Part shown: positions 17,283 through 26,867 of the stretch, piece after piece | Layout: the number at the start of each line of letters is the position of its first letter | Position numbering within the stretch: position 1 is the first letter of the stretch | Assembly (NCBI RefSeq): GCF_028128765.1 | Contig: NZ_LBJG01000024.1 | Span: 186,001 to 250,000, forward strand | Origin: Bradyrhizobium sp. CCBAU 51627 | GTDB lineage: Bacteria; Pseudomonadota; Alphaproteobacteria; Rhizobiales; Xanthobacteraceae | Direction: 5' to 3' | Length of the DNA: 64,000 nt | Program-made: the position numbers and the translations under genes | Notes under the pieces: generated by a model | Database searches by the model: none | What the model was told of the DNA's origin: nothing | Seen by the model: the letters and a program-made list of their open reading frames with translations, nothing else

Positions 17283-18491
17283 ATGATGATCAAACATTTT
17301 CTGACGATATGCGCTGCCGCAACGGTCGCTGCGGCGGGAACCTCGCTTGTGCAGGCCCAAAGCTATCCGGTCCAGCAGGCGCCGAGCTATGGCGCCCCTG
17401 CTGAATACCGGCCCGGTGACCGCACGCCGAATTTCGACGCGCTGGAAGACGATGACGACGCGACGCCGCACGCTTCGCTGCCGCCGCCGGGGCCGAACGG
17501 CCCGATCATGTCGCCGGACGATCCGCGCTACGGCCGCCCGGCCGGCGCTCCCCCGGTCTATTCCGCTGCCCCGCCGCAGGGCCCGGTGATGTCGCCGGAC
17601 GATCCCCGTTATGGCCGTCCGGCCGGCGCTCAGCCTGTTTATTCCGCCGCCCCCCCGCAGGGGCCGGTGATGTCGCCCGATGATCCCCGCTACGGCCGCC
17701 CCGCGGCTCCGCCTCCGGTGATCTATGCCGACCGTCCGGGCCAGGCGCCCGCCAACGACGGCGTGCGTCCGCCGGAAGCCGTCGGCGGCCCGGCCGCGAC
17801 CGGCGCGGTCTCGCCGCAGCAGGGCGCCGATGGCCGGCCAATGTCGGTTGCTTCGCTGCCGCCTGAGGAGCAGCCCGACGCCGCGCCCGCGCAGCTGGCG
17901 CCGAACCTGCGCCGCCAGGAAGTCGCGTTCCAGACCAAGGAGCCCGCCGGCACCATCGTGGTCGATACGCCGAACACCTATCTCTACTACGTCCTCGGCA
18001 ATGGCCGCGCGATCCGCTACGGCGTCCGTGTCGGCCGCGACGGCTTCACCTGGACCGGCGTGCAGAAGATCACCCGCAAGGCCGAGTGGCCTGATTGGCA
18101 TCCGCCGGCGGAAATGATCGAGCGTCAGCCCTATCTGCCGCGCTTCATGGCCGGCGGCGAAGGCAATCCGCTCGGCGCCCGCGCCATGTATCTCGGCTCG
18201 ACCGTCTACCGTATCCACGGCACCAACCAGCCCTCGACCATCGGCAAGTTCGTGTCGTCGGGCTGCATCGGCATGCTGAACGAGGACGTCTCGGACCTGT
18301 TCGATCGCGTCAAGGTCGGCACCCGCGTGGTGGTGCTGCCCGGCGGTCCGGCGCCGGGAACGGCGACTGCCTCCGCGGCGCCGACGCCGGGCGCTGCCGG
18401 TCCGGCTCCGATGGCCGCCCAGGCCGGCCCGGTCCCGGGCACCCAGCCGACCGTGGTCCCGCCGCTGCCTGCTCCGGTCACGGTGCGTTAA
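17283..18491 (+). CDS. L,D-transpeptidase (YkuD) with Pro-rich tandem repeats
   Basis: Protein of 402 residues. A signal peptide (about 1-26, ending VQAQ) leads into an acidic, proline-rich region. That region contains three copies of MSPDDPRYGRP at 76-86, 103-113 and 130-140, a 27-residue tandem repeat. The YkuD domain follows (about 225-360), with His312 in YRIHGTN and Cys328 in SSGCIGM. The usual SxGCIR motif has Gly instead of Arg here. The tail is Ala/Pro-rich. It should cross-link peptidoglycan stem peptides or attach proteins to the wall. A paralogue with the standard motif lies at 58895. Confidence 0.88.
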   Translation: MMIKHFLTICAAATVAAAGTSLVQAQSYPVQQAPSYGAPAEYRPGDRTPNFDALEDDDDATPHASLPPPGPNGPIMSPDDPRYGRPAGAPPVYSAAPPQGPVMSPDDPRYGRPAGAQPVYSAAPPQGPVMSPDDPRYGRPAAPPPVIYADRPGQAPANDGVRPPEAVGGPAATGAVSPQQGADGRPMSVASLPPEEQPDAAPAQLAPNLRRQEVAFQTKEPAGTIVVDTPNTYLYYVLGNGRAIRYGVRVGRDGFTWTGVQKITRKAEWPDWHPPAEMIERQPYLPRFMAGGEGNPLGARAMYLGSTVYRIHGTNQPSTIGKFVSSGCIGMLNEDVSDLFDRVKVGTRVVVLPGGPAPGTATASAAPTPGAAGPAPMAAQAGPVPGTQPTVVPPLPAPVTVR

Positions 18492-18514
18492 GCGCGGCGA
18501 GACAATTGAGATTG

Positions 18515-18543
18515 CGAAGGGCGTGTCGTCGGCACGCCCTTCG
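18515..18543. terminator. Hairpin terminator, shared by convergent genes
   Basis: Perfect 11-base stem CGAAGGGCGTG/CACGCCCTTCG with a 7-base loop between the L,D-transpeptidase stop and the convergent dehydrogenase stop. Confidence 0.7.
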
Positions 18544-18548
18544 TCGTT

Positions 18549-19517
18549 TCAGGCGAGCTTGCGCGGCAATTCATTGCCTTTGGTCCAGGCATCGATAGCC
18601 TCGACCATCTGGCCGTAATGGATGCGCAAGCCGTCCTCGGTCGCGTAGCCGAGATGCGGCGTCAGCACGAGATTGTCCAGCTTGCGGAAGGGATGGTCCA
18701 CCGGCAGGGGTTCGACTGAGAATACGTCCAGGCCGGCGCCGGCGATCTTCTTCTGTTGCAACGCCTCGAGCAGCGCCTGCTCGTCCACGATCGGCCCGCG
18801 CGCCGTGTTGACGAGGAAGGCGGTCGGCTTCATCCGCGCGAGATCGGCGCGGCTGACGAGGCCGCGCGAGCGATCGCTCAGCACGACATGAATGGTGACG
18901 ATATCGGCCTTGGTGAACAGCTCCTCCTTGCTGGCGTAGCCGACACCCGCGCTTGCACACTTCTCCGGTGTCAGGTTCGGGCTCCAGGCGATCACGTTCA
19001 TGCCGAAGGCCTTGGCAATGCCGGCCATCTTGCTGCCGAGCTTGCCGAGGCCGACGATGCCGAGCGTGAGGCCCTCGATCTCGATGCCGGCAAAGGTCTG
19101 CCACGGCTCGCCCGCATGCATGCGTGCATTCTCGCGGCCGATGCCGCGAGTCAGTTCGAGGATCAGGCCCATGGTCAGCGGCGCGGTCGGGTCGCGCGAA
19201 TATTGCGTGCCGCCGATGGCGATGCCCTTTGCCTTCGCGGCCTCCATGTCGATCGCGGCGTTGCGCATGCCTGACGTCAGAAGCAGCTTCAGCTTCGGCA
19301 GCTTGTCGAACAGGCCTTTGGGGAACGCGGTGCGCTCACGCATCGCGCAGATGATGTCGAAATCGGCCAGCGCGCTGGCTGCGGCCTTCTCGGAGGCGAA
19401 GGGGTGGCTGAACACGGTGACGTCGATACGGTCGGACAGTCTCATCCAGTCCGCGACGTCGAGGGCGAGGTTGAAATAGTCGTCGAGAATTGCACAGCGC
19501 AGCCGGCTCATCAGCAT
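18549..19517 (-). CDS. D-2-hydroxyacid dehydrogenase family protein
   Basis: Protein of 322 residues of the NAD-dependent D-isomer 2-hydroxyacid dehydrogenase family. The nucleotide-binding motif is LGIVGLGKLGSKMAGIAKAFG. The catalytic region has VSRADLARMKPTAFLVNTAR (Arg), DVFSVEPLP (Glu) and LVLTPHLGYAT (His). It reduces a 2-keto acid or oxidises a D-2-hydroxyacid; phosphoglycerate dehydrogenase is unlikely because it lacks the ACT domain. A start six bases inward (MSRLRC) is equally possible. Confidence 0.88.
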   Translation of the reverse strand: MLMSRLRCAILDDYFNLALDVADWMRLSDRIDVTVFSHPFASEKAAASALADFDIICAMRERTAFPKGLFDKLPKLKLLLTSGMRNAAIDMEAAKAKGIAIGGTQYSRDPTAPLTMGLILELTRGIGRENARMHAGEPWQTFAGIEIEGLTLGIVGLGKLGSKMAGIAKAFGMNVIAWSPNLTPEKCASAGVGYASKEELFTKADIVTIHVVLSDRSRGLVSRADLARMKPTAFLVNTARGPIVDEQALLEALQQKKIAGAGLDVFSVEPLPVDHPFRKLDNLVLTPHLGYATEDGLRIHYGQMVEAIDAWTKGNELPRKLA

Positions 19518-19634
19518 TCATCCATGGCGAGGGGTGAAGGCGCGCGTGGGCGCCACCGTTGGACCGGGCCATGGTTGCGCGCATCACGGCTGCGCGCAAG
19601 CAGCTTGCGTCTTCAAAAATCCGGCAAAAGGCGC

Positions 19635-19850
19635 TCAGCGGTCGCGGCGCTTGAGCCGGATCGGCGCATCCATGCCGTGCTTGGCGCGCCAGGCGGGGCC
19701 GGGGCCGCGCATGTAGTGCAGTTCGGGCCGGTAGGGGCTGAAGGCAGTGGTGAAGAAGCGCTTCCAGAAGCCCTTGGCCTCCGCGACGAGTCCGGAGACG
19801 TGTCCGGCTTCTACCGGAACGGGATGAGAGGTGGTCTCGATCAGAGCCAT
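19635..19850 (-). CDS. Small conserved hypothetical protein
   Basis: Protein of 71 residues starting MALIETTSHPVPVEAGHV and ending in a basic tail (IRLKRRDR). It has no signal peptide or clear membrane segment. Its compact sequence with aromatic residues (GFWKRFFTTAFSPYRPELHY) looks coding. I do not recognise a family. The ribosome site is weak, and a longer start at 20012 cannot be excluded. Confidence 0.5.
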   Translation of the reverse strand: MALIETTSHPVPVEAGHVSGLVAEAKGFWKRFFTTAFSPYRPELHYMRGPGPAWRAKHGMDAPIRLKRRDR

Positions 19851-20083
19851 GATGCGGCCTCGCTGTGCTCCCGATCGTTCTGAGCGGGTGGCGCTGTTTC
19901 CGCGCGAAAGCGAGCTTTGGCCTGATTTATTAAAAGATGGTTTCAATTGTCCGGATCGGTGGCCGGATGGTGTCCGTTCCGTATTCATCCGTGGTGAACG
20001 GACGGAAAACATTGCCCTTTCAGGGCGGGATCGCTACATCGGCGGCAAGCAAATTTCCTCAAATCGAAGGTTTCACGGGACCG

Positions 20084-21733
<1,650 letters not shown>

Positions 21734-21740
21734 TAGCGGC

Positions 21741-22967
21741 ATGATGCGGCGGACGCTCATCGCTGCGGTGATCGTGGTCACCTGCGGCTGGTCGTCCGCC
21801 CACGCCGCCGACGCCGCTTTCGCCCAATTCATTGCCTCGCTCTGGCCGGAAGCGCAGGCCGCGGGCGTCTCCCGCGCGACGTTCGAAGAACAGACGCGCG
21901 GGCTCGAGCCGGATTACAAGTTGCCTGACTTGATCCTGCCGGGGCGGCCGGCGACTGGTGCGCCGTCGCAGGCCGAGTTCGTGCAGGTGCCGGCCGACTA
22001 CATCAAGGAAGCTTCGATCGCGCGGCTCGCGGGTGAGGGGCAAAGGCTGCTCCAGAAATACAATGCGGCGCTGACGAAAATCGAGAAGAGCTCCGGCGTC
22101 CCTGCCACCGTGATGCTCGCGATCTGGGGGCGCGAGACCGATTACGGCCGCTACACGCTGCCTTACGATCTGGTCCGCGTGTTGGCGACGCAGGCCTATG
22201 TCGGCCGGCGCAAGGACACCTATCGCAATGAGTTCATCCTCGCGCTCAAGATCCTCGGCGAGGGCGTGGTGACGCGCAAGGAGATGCGCTCATCCTGGGC
22301 AGGCGCCACCGGGCTCACGCAATTCCTGCCTTCTGAATACTACAAGCACGGCGTCGATTTCGACGGCGATGGCCGCATCGACATCTGGCACTCGGTGCCG
22401 GATGCGCTGGCGTCTGCCGCGCAGCAGCTCGTCAACAAGGGCTGGCAGAGCGGGGTGCGCTGGGCTTACGAGGTGCAGGCGCCGGCGAAGGTCGATTGCA
22501 CGGCGGGCGTGCCCGAAGTGACCAAGCCGATCGGTCAATGGTTGCGAGAAGGCTTTGTGCCGGTGCGCGGCGCGAGGCTGAGTGCCGCCGAGCAGGCGCA
22601 GCCGGCCTCGTTGCTGCAGCCGGAGGGCATCTATGGTCCCTCGTTCCTGGCGACGAAGAACTACTTCGTCATCAAGGAATACAATTTCTCCGACCTCTAC
22701 GTGCTGTTCGTCGGTCATCTCAGCGACCGCATGACGAGCCCGCTGCCGTTTGCGACGCCCTGGTCGGCGTCGAAGCAGCTGCGAACGAAGGACGTTGAGG
22801 CGATGCAGCGCGGGCTCACGCGCGTCGGGCTCTACAAGGACAAGATCGACGGCAAGGCCGGCATGCAGACGCGCGCGGCGCTCGGTGCCTATCAGAAGTC
22901 GGCAGGGCTTAAGGTCGATTGCTGGCCCAGCGAAGAAGTGCTGCGTTCGATCCAGGCTGCGCGATAG
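21741..22967 (+). CDS. Lytic murein transglycosylase (MltB-like) with peptidoglycan-binding domain
   Basis: Protein of 408 residues. A signal peptide (1-23) is followed by an SLT2/MltB-type domain with the catalytic Glu in MLAIWGRETDYGRY and the motif SSWAGATGLTQFLPSEYYKH. A C-terminal peptidoglycan-binding domain (KQLRTKDVEAMQRGLTRVG onward) completes it. It cleaves the glycan strand to 1,6-anhydromuramic acid in the periplasm. It starts seven bases after ettA ends and may share its transcript. A strong terminator follows. Confidence 0.9.
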   Translation: MMRRTLIAAVIVVTCGWSSAHAADAAFAQFIASLWPEAQAAGVSRATFEEQTRGLEPDYKLPDLILPGRPATGAPSQAEFVQVPADYIKEASIARLAGEGQRLLQKYNAALTKIEKSSGVPATVMLAIWGRETDYGRYTLPYDLVRVLATQAYVGRRKDTYRNEFILALKILGEGVVTRKEMRSSWAGATGLTQFLPSEYYKHGVDFDGDGRIDIWHSVPDALASAAQQLVNKGWQSGVRWAYEVQAPAKVDCTAGVPEVTKPIGQWLREGFVPVRGARLSAAEQAQPASLLQPEGIYGPSFLATKNYFVIKEYNFSDLYVLFVGHLSDRMTSPLPFATPWSASKQLRTKDVEAMQRGLTRVGLYKDKIDGKAGMQTRAALGAYQKSAGLKVDCWPSEEVLRSIQAAR

Positions 22968-22985
22968 GGCGGGACCAAAAGAAAA

Positions 22986-23013
22986 AGCCCGGTCGAGGGT
23001 GCTCGACCGGGCT
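22986..23013. terminator. Rho-independent terminator
   Basis: Stem AGCCCGGTCGAG/CTCGACCGGGCT with a four-base loop, preceded by a run of A, between the convergent transglycosylase and the small gene at 23049. The A-run makes it a good terminator for the minus-strand gene and a hairpin for both. Confidence 0.8.
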
Positions 23014-23048
23014 TCGATCGGGGCGCTCAGATACGCCGTGCGATCAGA

Positions 23049-23333
23049 TCAGTAGCAAACGCGAACCGGGCGGATGACCCAGCCGTAGCCGTCCCAATAG
23101 CGCTGGCGCTGCCAGTAGCAGGGCGGGGGCGGCGGGCCAGGCTCGGCCACGTAAACCGGGCCACCATAGGCCGGACGGCTCGAGGCGATCGCACCGCCAA
23201 TGATCGCACCGCCAAGCAGGCCAGCTGCGATACCGACGCCGACGCCGTCACCGGCTTTGGCGGACGGCGTGGCGGTCACCAGCGAACCGGCGATCGTCGC
23301 AACCGTGAGGGCGGCAACAATAGTCTTCTTCAT
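23049..23333 (-). CDS. Small exported protein with Gly-rich segment, paralogue 1
   Basis: Protein of 94 residues: signal peptide (about 1-28), a glycine-rich hydrophobic stretch (GVGIAAGLLGGAIIGGAIAS), a Pro run, and a C-terminus with paired cysteines (CYWQRQRYWDGYGWVIRPVRVCY). The gene 200 bases upstream encodes the same layout with the ending CVWQKQRFWDGYAWRVRRVRVCG, so the two arose by duplication. Such small proteins are common in Bradyrhizobium; the function is unknown and the location is probably envelope. Confidence 0.75.
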   Translation of the reverse strand: MKKTIVAALTVATIAGSLVTATPSAKAGDGVGVGIAAGLLGGAIIGGAIASSRPAYGGPVYVAEPGPPPPPCYWQRQRYWDGYGWVIRPVRVCY

Positions 23334-23544
23334 GCTCTTGGCTCTCCTGGGAGAAGGACGTCCCTTGTTAGGAGCGTCCGGGGTTCAAAGGTTCACGCAC
23401 ACTCTGATGGAATTGGCCTTGCAGCTAGGAAGCGCGCAAATGGTCAATCCACGGTAAACGCACACGGAGCTGTGACGAGAAAAAGCGGTCTTTTTCAGGC
23501 CCTGAGATGAACGGCCCATCCGTAGTGAACCGGCCGTTGCGGAC

Positions 23545-23853
23545 TCAGCCGCAGACGCGGACGCGGCGGACGCGCCAGGCATAGCCGTCCCAGAACCGCT
23601 GTTTCTGCCAGACACAGCCATCGCCGTAATAGTCGTCGGCAACGTAGCCAGGGCTAGGCGCGTAGTAGCCGGGTTCATAATAGCCCGGGCCGGGTCCGTA
23701 ATAATACGGAGATGCCAACGCGCCGCCAACAATGGCGCCACCGATGATCCCGGCGGCGACGCCTGCAGCGACACCGCGCTGTGCATGGGCCGGCGTTCCC
23801 GCCGTCAGGACCAGGGTGGCGGTGGCAGCGAGTGCCATAAGCAACTTCTTCAT
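23545..23853 (-). CDS. Small exported protein with Gly/Tyr-rich segment, paralogue 2
   Basis: Protein of 102 residues with a signal peptide ending AHAQ, then GVAAGVAAGIIGGAIVGGAL, a Tyr/Gly/Pro-rich middle (YYYGPGPGYYEPGYY) and a conserved two-cysteine C-terminus shared with the gene at 23049. The start at MKKLLMALAATATLVL is chosen because it begins the signal peptide. The role is unknown; the hydrophobic glycine-rich part may insert in a membrane. Confidence 0.75.
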   Translation of the reverse strand: MKKLLMALAATATLVLTAGTPAHAQRGVAAGVAAGIIGGAIVGGALASPYYYGPGPGYYEPGYYAPSPGYVADDYYGDGCVWQKQRFWDGYAWRVRRVRVCG

Positions 23854-23987
23854 GGGGCGACCTTTCACGGCGAACGCGGAACTCTTACGGCCAAAGTTCC
23901 ATATTTCGTTTGAACGATCAATGAACGGTTCATCTGCCGGGTGCGACCAAATGCTAGAAGTCACCGCTTTTTGCCCAGGAGAGGACG

Positions 23988-24275
23988 ATGAACATCCTGA
24001 CCGATGCCCTGATCGCCTTCGGGGCGGTCGGCGTGATCGGCTATGCCCTGATGACCCATTTGCAAAGCCGGGAGCCGCGTCCGCGCGCCAGAGCCGGGAG
24101 CGATGGCGGAGCCAGTGACACCTATTCGGATACGACGAACGACGGCTTCTCGCTGGGAAGCTGGTTCTCGAGCGACAGTTCCGCGAGCTCTACCGACAGC
24201 AGCGGCTGCTCGTCCAGCGATAGCGGCGGGAGCGGCGATTGCGGTGGCGATAGCGGCGGAGGCGGCGGCGACTAG
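23988..24275 (+). CDS. Small membrane protein with Ser/Gly-rich tail
   Basis: Protein of 95 residues. One membrane helix (about 4-22, LTDALIAFGAVGVIGYALM) is followed by an Arg/Pro stretch. The rest is a low-complexity Ser/Asp/Gly tail with cysteines (GCSSSDSGGSGDCGGDSGG). An AGGAGAGG ribosome site precedes the ATG. Similar Gly/Ser/Cys tails end many uncharacterised bacterial membrane proteins. No function is assigned. Confidence 0.65.
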   Translation: MNILTDALIAFGAVGVIGYALMTHLQSREPRPRARAGSDGGASDTYSDTTNDGFSLGSWFSSDSSASSTDSSGCSSSDSGGSGDCGGDSGGGGGD

Positions 24276-24321
24276 GACCGATTTGGTCATGACCTTGCTT
24301 GATCCAGCGCAACGCCCTGGC

Positions 24322-24336
24322 TTAGAGCCGTTCTAA
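24322..24336. promoter_or_regulatory. Irr-type iron control element before bfd
   Basis: TTAGAGCCGTTCTAA is an imperfect palindrome with one mismatch to the known rhizobial ICE pattern TTAGAANNNTTCTAA bound by Irr. It lies about 110 bases before the bfd start. Iron-responsive control of bfd is inferred. Confidence 0.7.
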
Positions 24337-24446
24337 GCTATCGATGGGCCAGTTTGGAATAGCTTGAAATACCGGTTTTTCCTTTTGCATCCGGCTGGCC
24401 CGTTAAATATCGATGATGGTGCATCACCGAAGGGCCTACCACTTCC

Positions 24447-24719
24447 ATGATCGTTTGTTCCTGTAACGTGCTGAGCGATGACGACATCCGCGCCGCCGTC
24501 GCCGAGTCCGACGATGCCGTGCGTCATGCCAAGCAGGTCTATGGATGTCTTGGCTGCAGTGCCGAATGCGGCCGCTGCGCGCGCACCATCAAGACGATCA
24601 TCGATGAAGCGCTTGGTCCTTGTGCCGAATCCTGCTGCGCTGGTTGCCCGCACAGCCACGCGGTGGCGGCGAACGATGAGATCGCCGAACCCGTGCAGTT
24701 CGCCCTCGCGGCCTGCTGA
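24447..24719 (+). CDS. bfd: Bacterioferritin-associated ferredoxin
   Basis: Protein of 90 residues starting MIVCSCNVLSDDDIRAAV. The [2Fe-2S] ligands are read as C4, C6, C41 and C44 (last pair in ECGRCARTIKTII), matching E. coli Bfd. The C-terminus has an extra cysteine-rich stretch (CAESCCAGC) not present in the short E. coli protein. Bfd docks on bacterioferritin and reduces its ferric core to release iron. The bfr gene follows 125 bases downstream, and each gene has an Irr-type box in front. Confidence 0.92.
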   Translation: MIVCSCNVLSDDDIRAAVAESDDAVRHAKQVYGCLGCSAECGRCARTIKTIIDEALGPCAESCCAGCPHSHAVAANDEIAEPVQFALAAC

Positions 24720-24788
24720 AAACGTTCCCGCCAAAGGCTTTTCCCCGGCTGCGTCCCCGTAGCCGGTTGCCCCCACGTTTGATCTGAC

Positions 24789-24803
24789 TTAGAAGCGTTC
24801 TAA
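24789..24803. promoter_or_regulatory. Irr-type iron control element before bfr
   Basis: TTAGAAGCGTTCTAA is a perfect six-base dyad with a three-base spacer, matching the rhizobial ICE pattern. It sits about 40 bases upstream of the bfr ATG, where Irr would be expected to block or tune transcription according to haem and iron supply. Confidence 0.8.
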
Positions 24804-24844
24804 AGTTGTGGGACCGATTTGAACTGCGAACACTGGAGTGGATC

Positions 24845-25333
24845 ATGCAGGGCGACGCAAAAGTCATCGACTATCTCAACAAGGCGCTGCGTCATGAGCT
24901 AACTGCGATCAACCAGTACTGGCTGCATTATCGCTTCCTCGACAATTGGGGCCTCCTCGACATGGCCAAGGTCTGGCGCAAGGAGTCCATCGAGGAGATG
25001 GAGCACGCCGACAAGCTCACCGCGCGCATCCTGTTTTTCGACGGCTTCCCGAACATGCAGGTGCTCGATCCCCTGCGCATCGGCCAGAACGTCAAGGAGA
25101 TCATCGAGTGCGATCTCGCCGCCGAAATGAGCGCACGGGCGCTCTACCAGGAAGCAGCGACCTACTGCCACGGCGTCAAGGACTACGTCACGCGCGACCT
25201 GTTCGAGAAGCTGATGAGCGACGAGGAGCACCACATCGACTTCCTCGAAACCCAGCTCGACCTGATCGGCCGCATTGGCCTCGAACTCTACACCCAGAGG
25301 CACGTCGGCGGGCTCGAGGGCGAGGGGCACTGA
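24845..25333 (+). CDS. bfr: Bacterioferritin
   Basis: Protein of 162 residues with every ferroxidase ligand in its usual place: E18, E51, H54, E94, E127 and H130. The haem-binding methionine is M52. It forms the 24-subunit haem-containing shell that stores iron as ferric mineral. The ATG at MQGDAKVIDYLNKAL is chosen because numbering then matches the family exactly; an upstream in-frame ATG would place the start inside the iron box region. It works with bfd just upstream. Confidence 0.95.
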   Translation: MQGDAKVIDYLNKALRHELTAINQYWLHYRFLDNWGLLDMAKVWRKESIEEMEHADKLTARILFFDGFPNMQVLDPLRIGQNVKEIIECDLAAEMSARALYQEAATYCHGVKDYVTRDLFEKLMSDEEHHIDFLETQLDLIGRIGLELYTQRHVGGLEGEGH

Positions 25334-25363
25334 GCTCCGCCGCCAATTTCAGCAGCACACCTC

Positions 25364-25393
25364 AATGTCGTCCCGGCCTTCCGGGACGACATT
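25364..25393. terminator. Terminator-like hairpin after bfr
   Basis: Perfect 13-base stem AATGTCGTCCCGG/CCGGGACGACATT with loop CCTT, 31 bases after the bfr stop, followed by CTAGTTT. Confidence 0.7.
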
Positions 25394-25409
25394 CTAGTTT
25401 GGGCACCAG

Positions 25410-25595
25410 TTACAGCTGCGTCTTGTATCGCTCTTCTGCGATCTCCTGGCTCCCCGGTTCGCCGAGGCTGGTCTGGTCGTGGACGATGTGACTGATGCTG
25501 GGCATGACCCAGCGCTGCACCTTCTCCGGCGACCATAGCCTTGAGCGCATCAGCGTCTTGCAGCAGTGGAAATAGATTACCGTTGATAGCGACGC
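25410..25595 (-). pseudogene. C-terminal remnant of a PPOX/pyridoxamine oxidase-like flavoprotein gene
   Basis: The minus strand reads ASLSTVIYFHCCKTLMRSRL, then WSPEKVQRWVMPSISHIVHD and a tail ending in RYKTQL and a stop. YFHC.KTLMRSRLW is the usual C-terminal motif of FMN-binding PPOX proteins of the pyridoxamine 5-phosphate oxidase type. In-frame stops cut it off upstream, right where the hydrolase gene ends, so only about 60 codons survive. It is non-functional as an enzyme. The family assignment rests on motif memory. Confidence 0.55.
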
Positions 25596-25643
25596 TCAAG
25601 ACGCGGCGAACTCGACCATCGAGGCGAGCAGATCTGGATTGGC

Positions 25644-26705
25644 CTACATGGTGCGCTGCGGCGCGGTTTGCAGCAATTGACGCACCTGCTCGCTGTAGAA
25701 CTTCGCGTTGCCTGTGGTGCCGTGACCGCGCGTCTCTGTGCTTGCGGGAATGAGATACAGCTTGCCGTGCTTGACCCGCTTCATTGCCGCCTCCGTGAGG
25801 CCGGTCTCGGGCGGATTGCGCTCGTCGTCGGCGGAATTGATCAGCAGTAGTGTTGCCTCGATCTGCTCCAGCTTGTCGCCCGCGTTGTAGTCGTGCGAGG
25901 ACTCCCACTGGTAGACGTAGTCGTTGGCGTCCGCCGTGATCGGCGTCGCCAGCCGCTCGTCGACGATCTTGTCGGCCTTGGCCGCGGTCGGCGCCTGTTG
26001 TTGATAGGCGAGCGTCCCGCCGATGCTGGCGATGCCATAGGCCGTGATGGCGTATTTCATCATGCGCGGCTGGCTGGTGTAATTGCCGCCATTGTAGTCG
26101 GGATCGTTGCGGATGGTGTCGAGCATGATCCGCCGCATCATCCAGTTGCGCGATGCCATCTCGGTTGGCTGTGAGGCCATCGGCACCAGCGCATCCATGT
26201 CCTTGGGATATTTCTCGCCCCACAGCCAGGTCTGCATGCCACCCATGGAGTTACCGATCACGAGCCGCAGATGCTTGACGCCGAGGCCTTCGGTCACGAG
26301 GCGATGCTGCGCTTCAACCATGTCGTCGTAATTGTATTTCGGAAAGCTCGTCTTCATCCCATCGGATGGTTTTGACGATTTGCCGTGGCCAATCGCATCG
26401 GGAAGGATGATATAGTATTTGGAGGCATCGAGCGGCTGTCCAGCGCCGAACATCTCGCCGGCGAAAGCGGGCGTCAGCATGCTTGCGCCCGAGCCGCCGG
26501 TGCCATGCAGCACCAGCACAGGTTGTCCGGTCGGGTCGCCGATGGTGGTGTAATGCAGCTTCAGGTCCGGCATGACCTCGCCGGTGTGGAATTTGAAATC
26601 CTTCGCGATCCAGTCGCCTTGCTTCGGCGCCGGGTAATCGGCCGCCATCGCCGGAATCGAGAAGGATACCAAGACCATGGCAAGGAGCGCGCTCGAGATT
26701 TTCAT
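25644..26705 (-). CDS. Exported alpha/beta hydrolase (homoserine acetyltransferase-like)
   Basis: Protein of 353 residues. A signal peptide (about 1-21, ending AMAA) is followed by an alpha/beta-hydrolase fold of the MetX-like group. The oxyanion motif is LVLHGTGGSG, the nucleophile is S153 in GNSMGGMQTW, and the C-terminal histidine is likely in ETRGHGTTGN. Export to the periplasm argues against a role in methionine synthesis, so an esterase or acyltransferase activity is more likely. A PPOX remnant follows at the 3 prime side. Confidence 0.85.
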   Translation of the reverse strand: MKISSALLAMVLVSFSIPAMAADYPAPKQGDWIAKDFKFHTGEVMPDLKLHYTTIGDPTGQPVLVLHGTGGSGASMLTPAFAGEMFGAGQPLDASKYYIILPDAIGHGKSSKPSDGMKTSFPKYNYDDMVEAQHRLVTEGLGVKHLRLVIGNSMGGMQTWLWGEKYPKDMDALVPMASQPTEMASRNWMMRRIMLDTIRNDPDYNGGNYTSQPRMMKYAITAYGIASIGGTLAYQQQAPTAAKADKIVDERLATPITADANDYVYQWESSHDYNAGDKLEQIEATLLLINSADDERNPPETGLTEAAMKRVKHGKLYLIPASTETRGHGTTGNAKFYSEQVRQLLQTAPQRTM

Positions 26706-26867
26706 GATGTCCTCCCCACTGCGGCCGCCGGCATCCGGGCCGCTTCGCGCTCGATCTTATCAGGGGCGCCCGAGGGATCGAGAGCGGATATGGCGCCGGC
26801 CGCCAAAACATTTCGCTGATGGTGCATCGCGCAAGCGGAATATTCCGAAGCCGGCGAGCGAGGCAGC

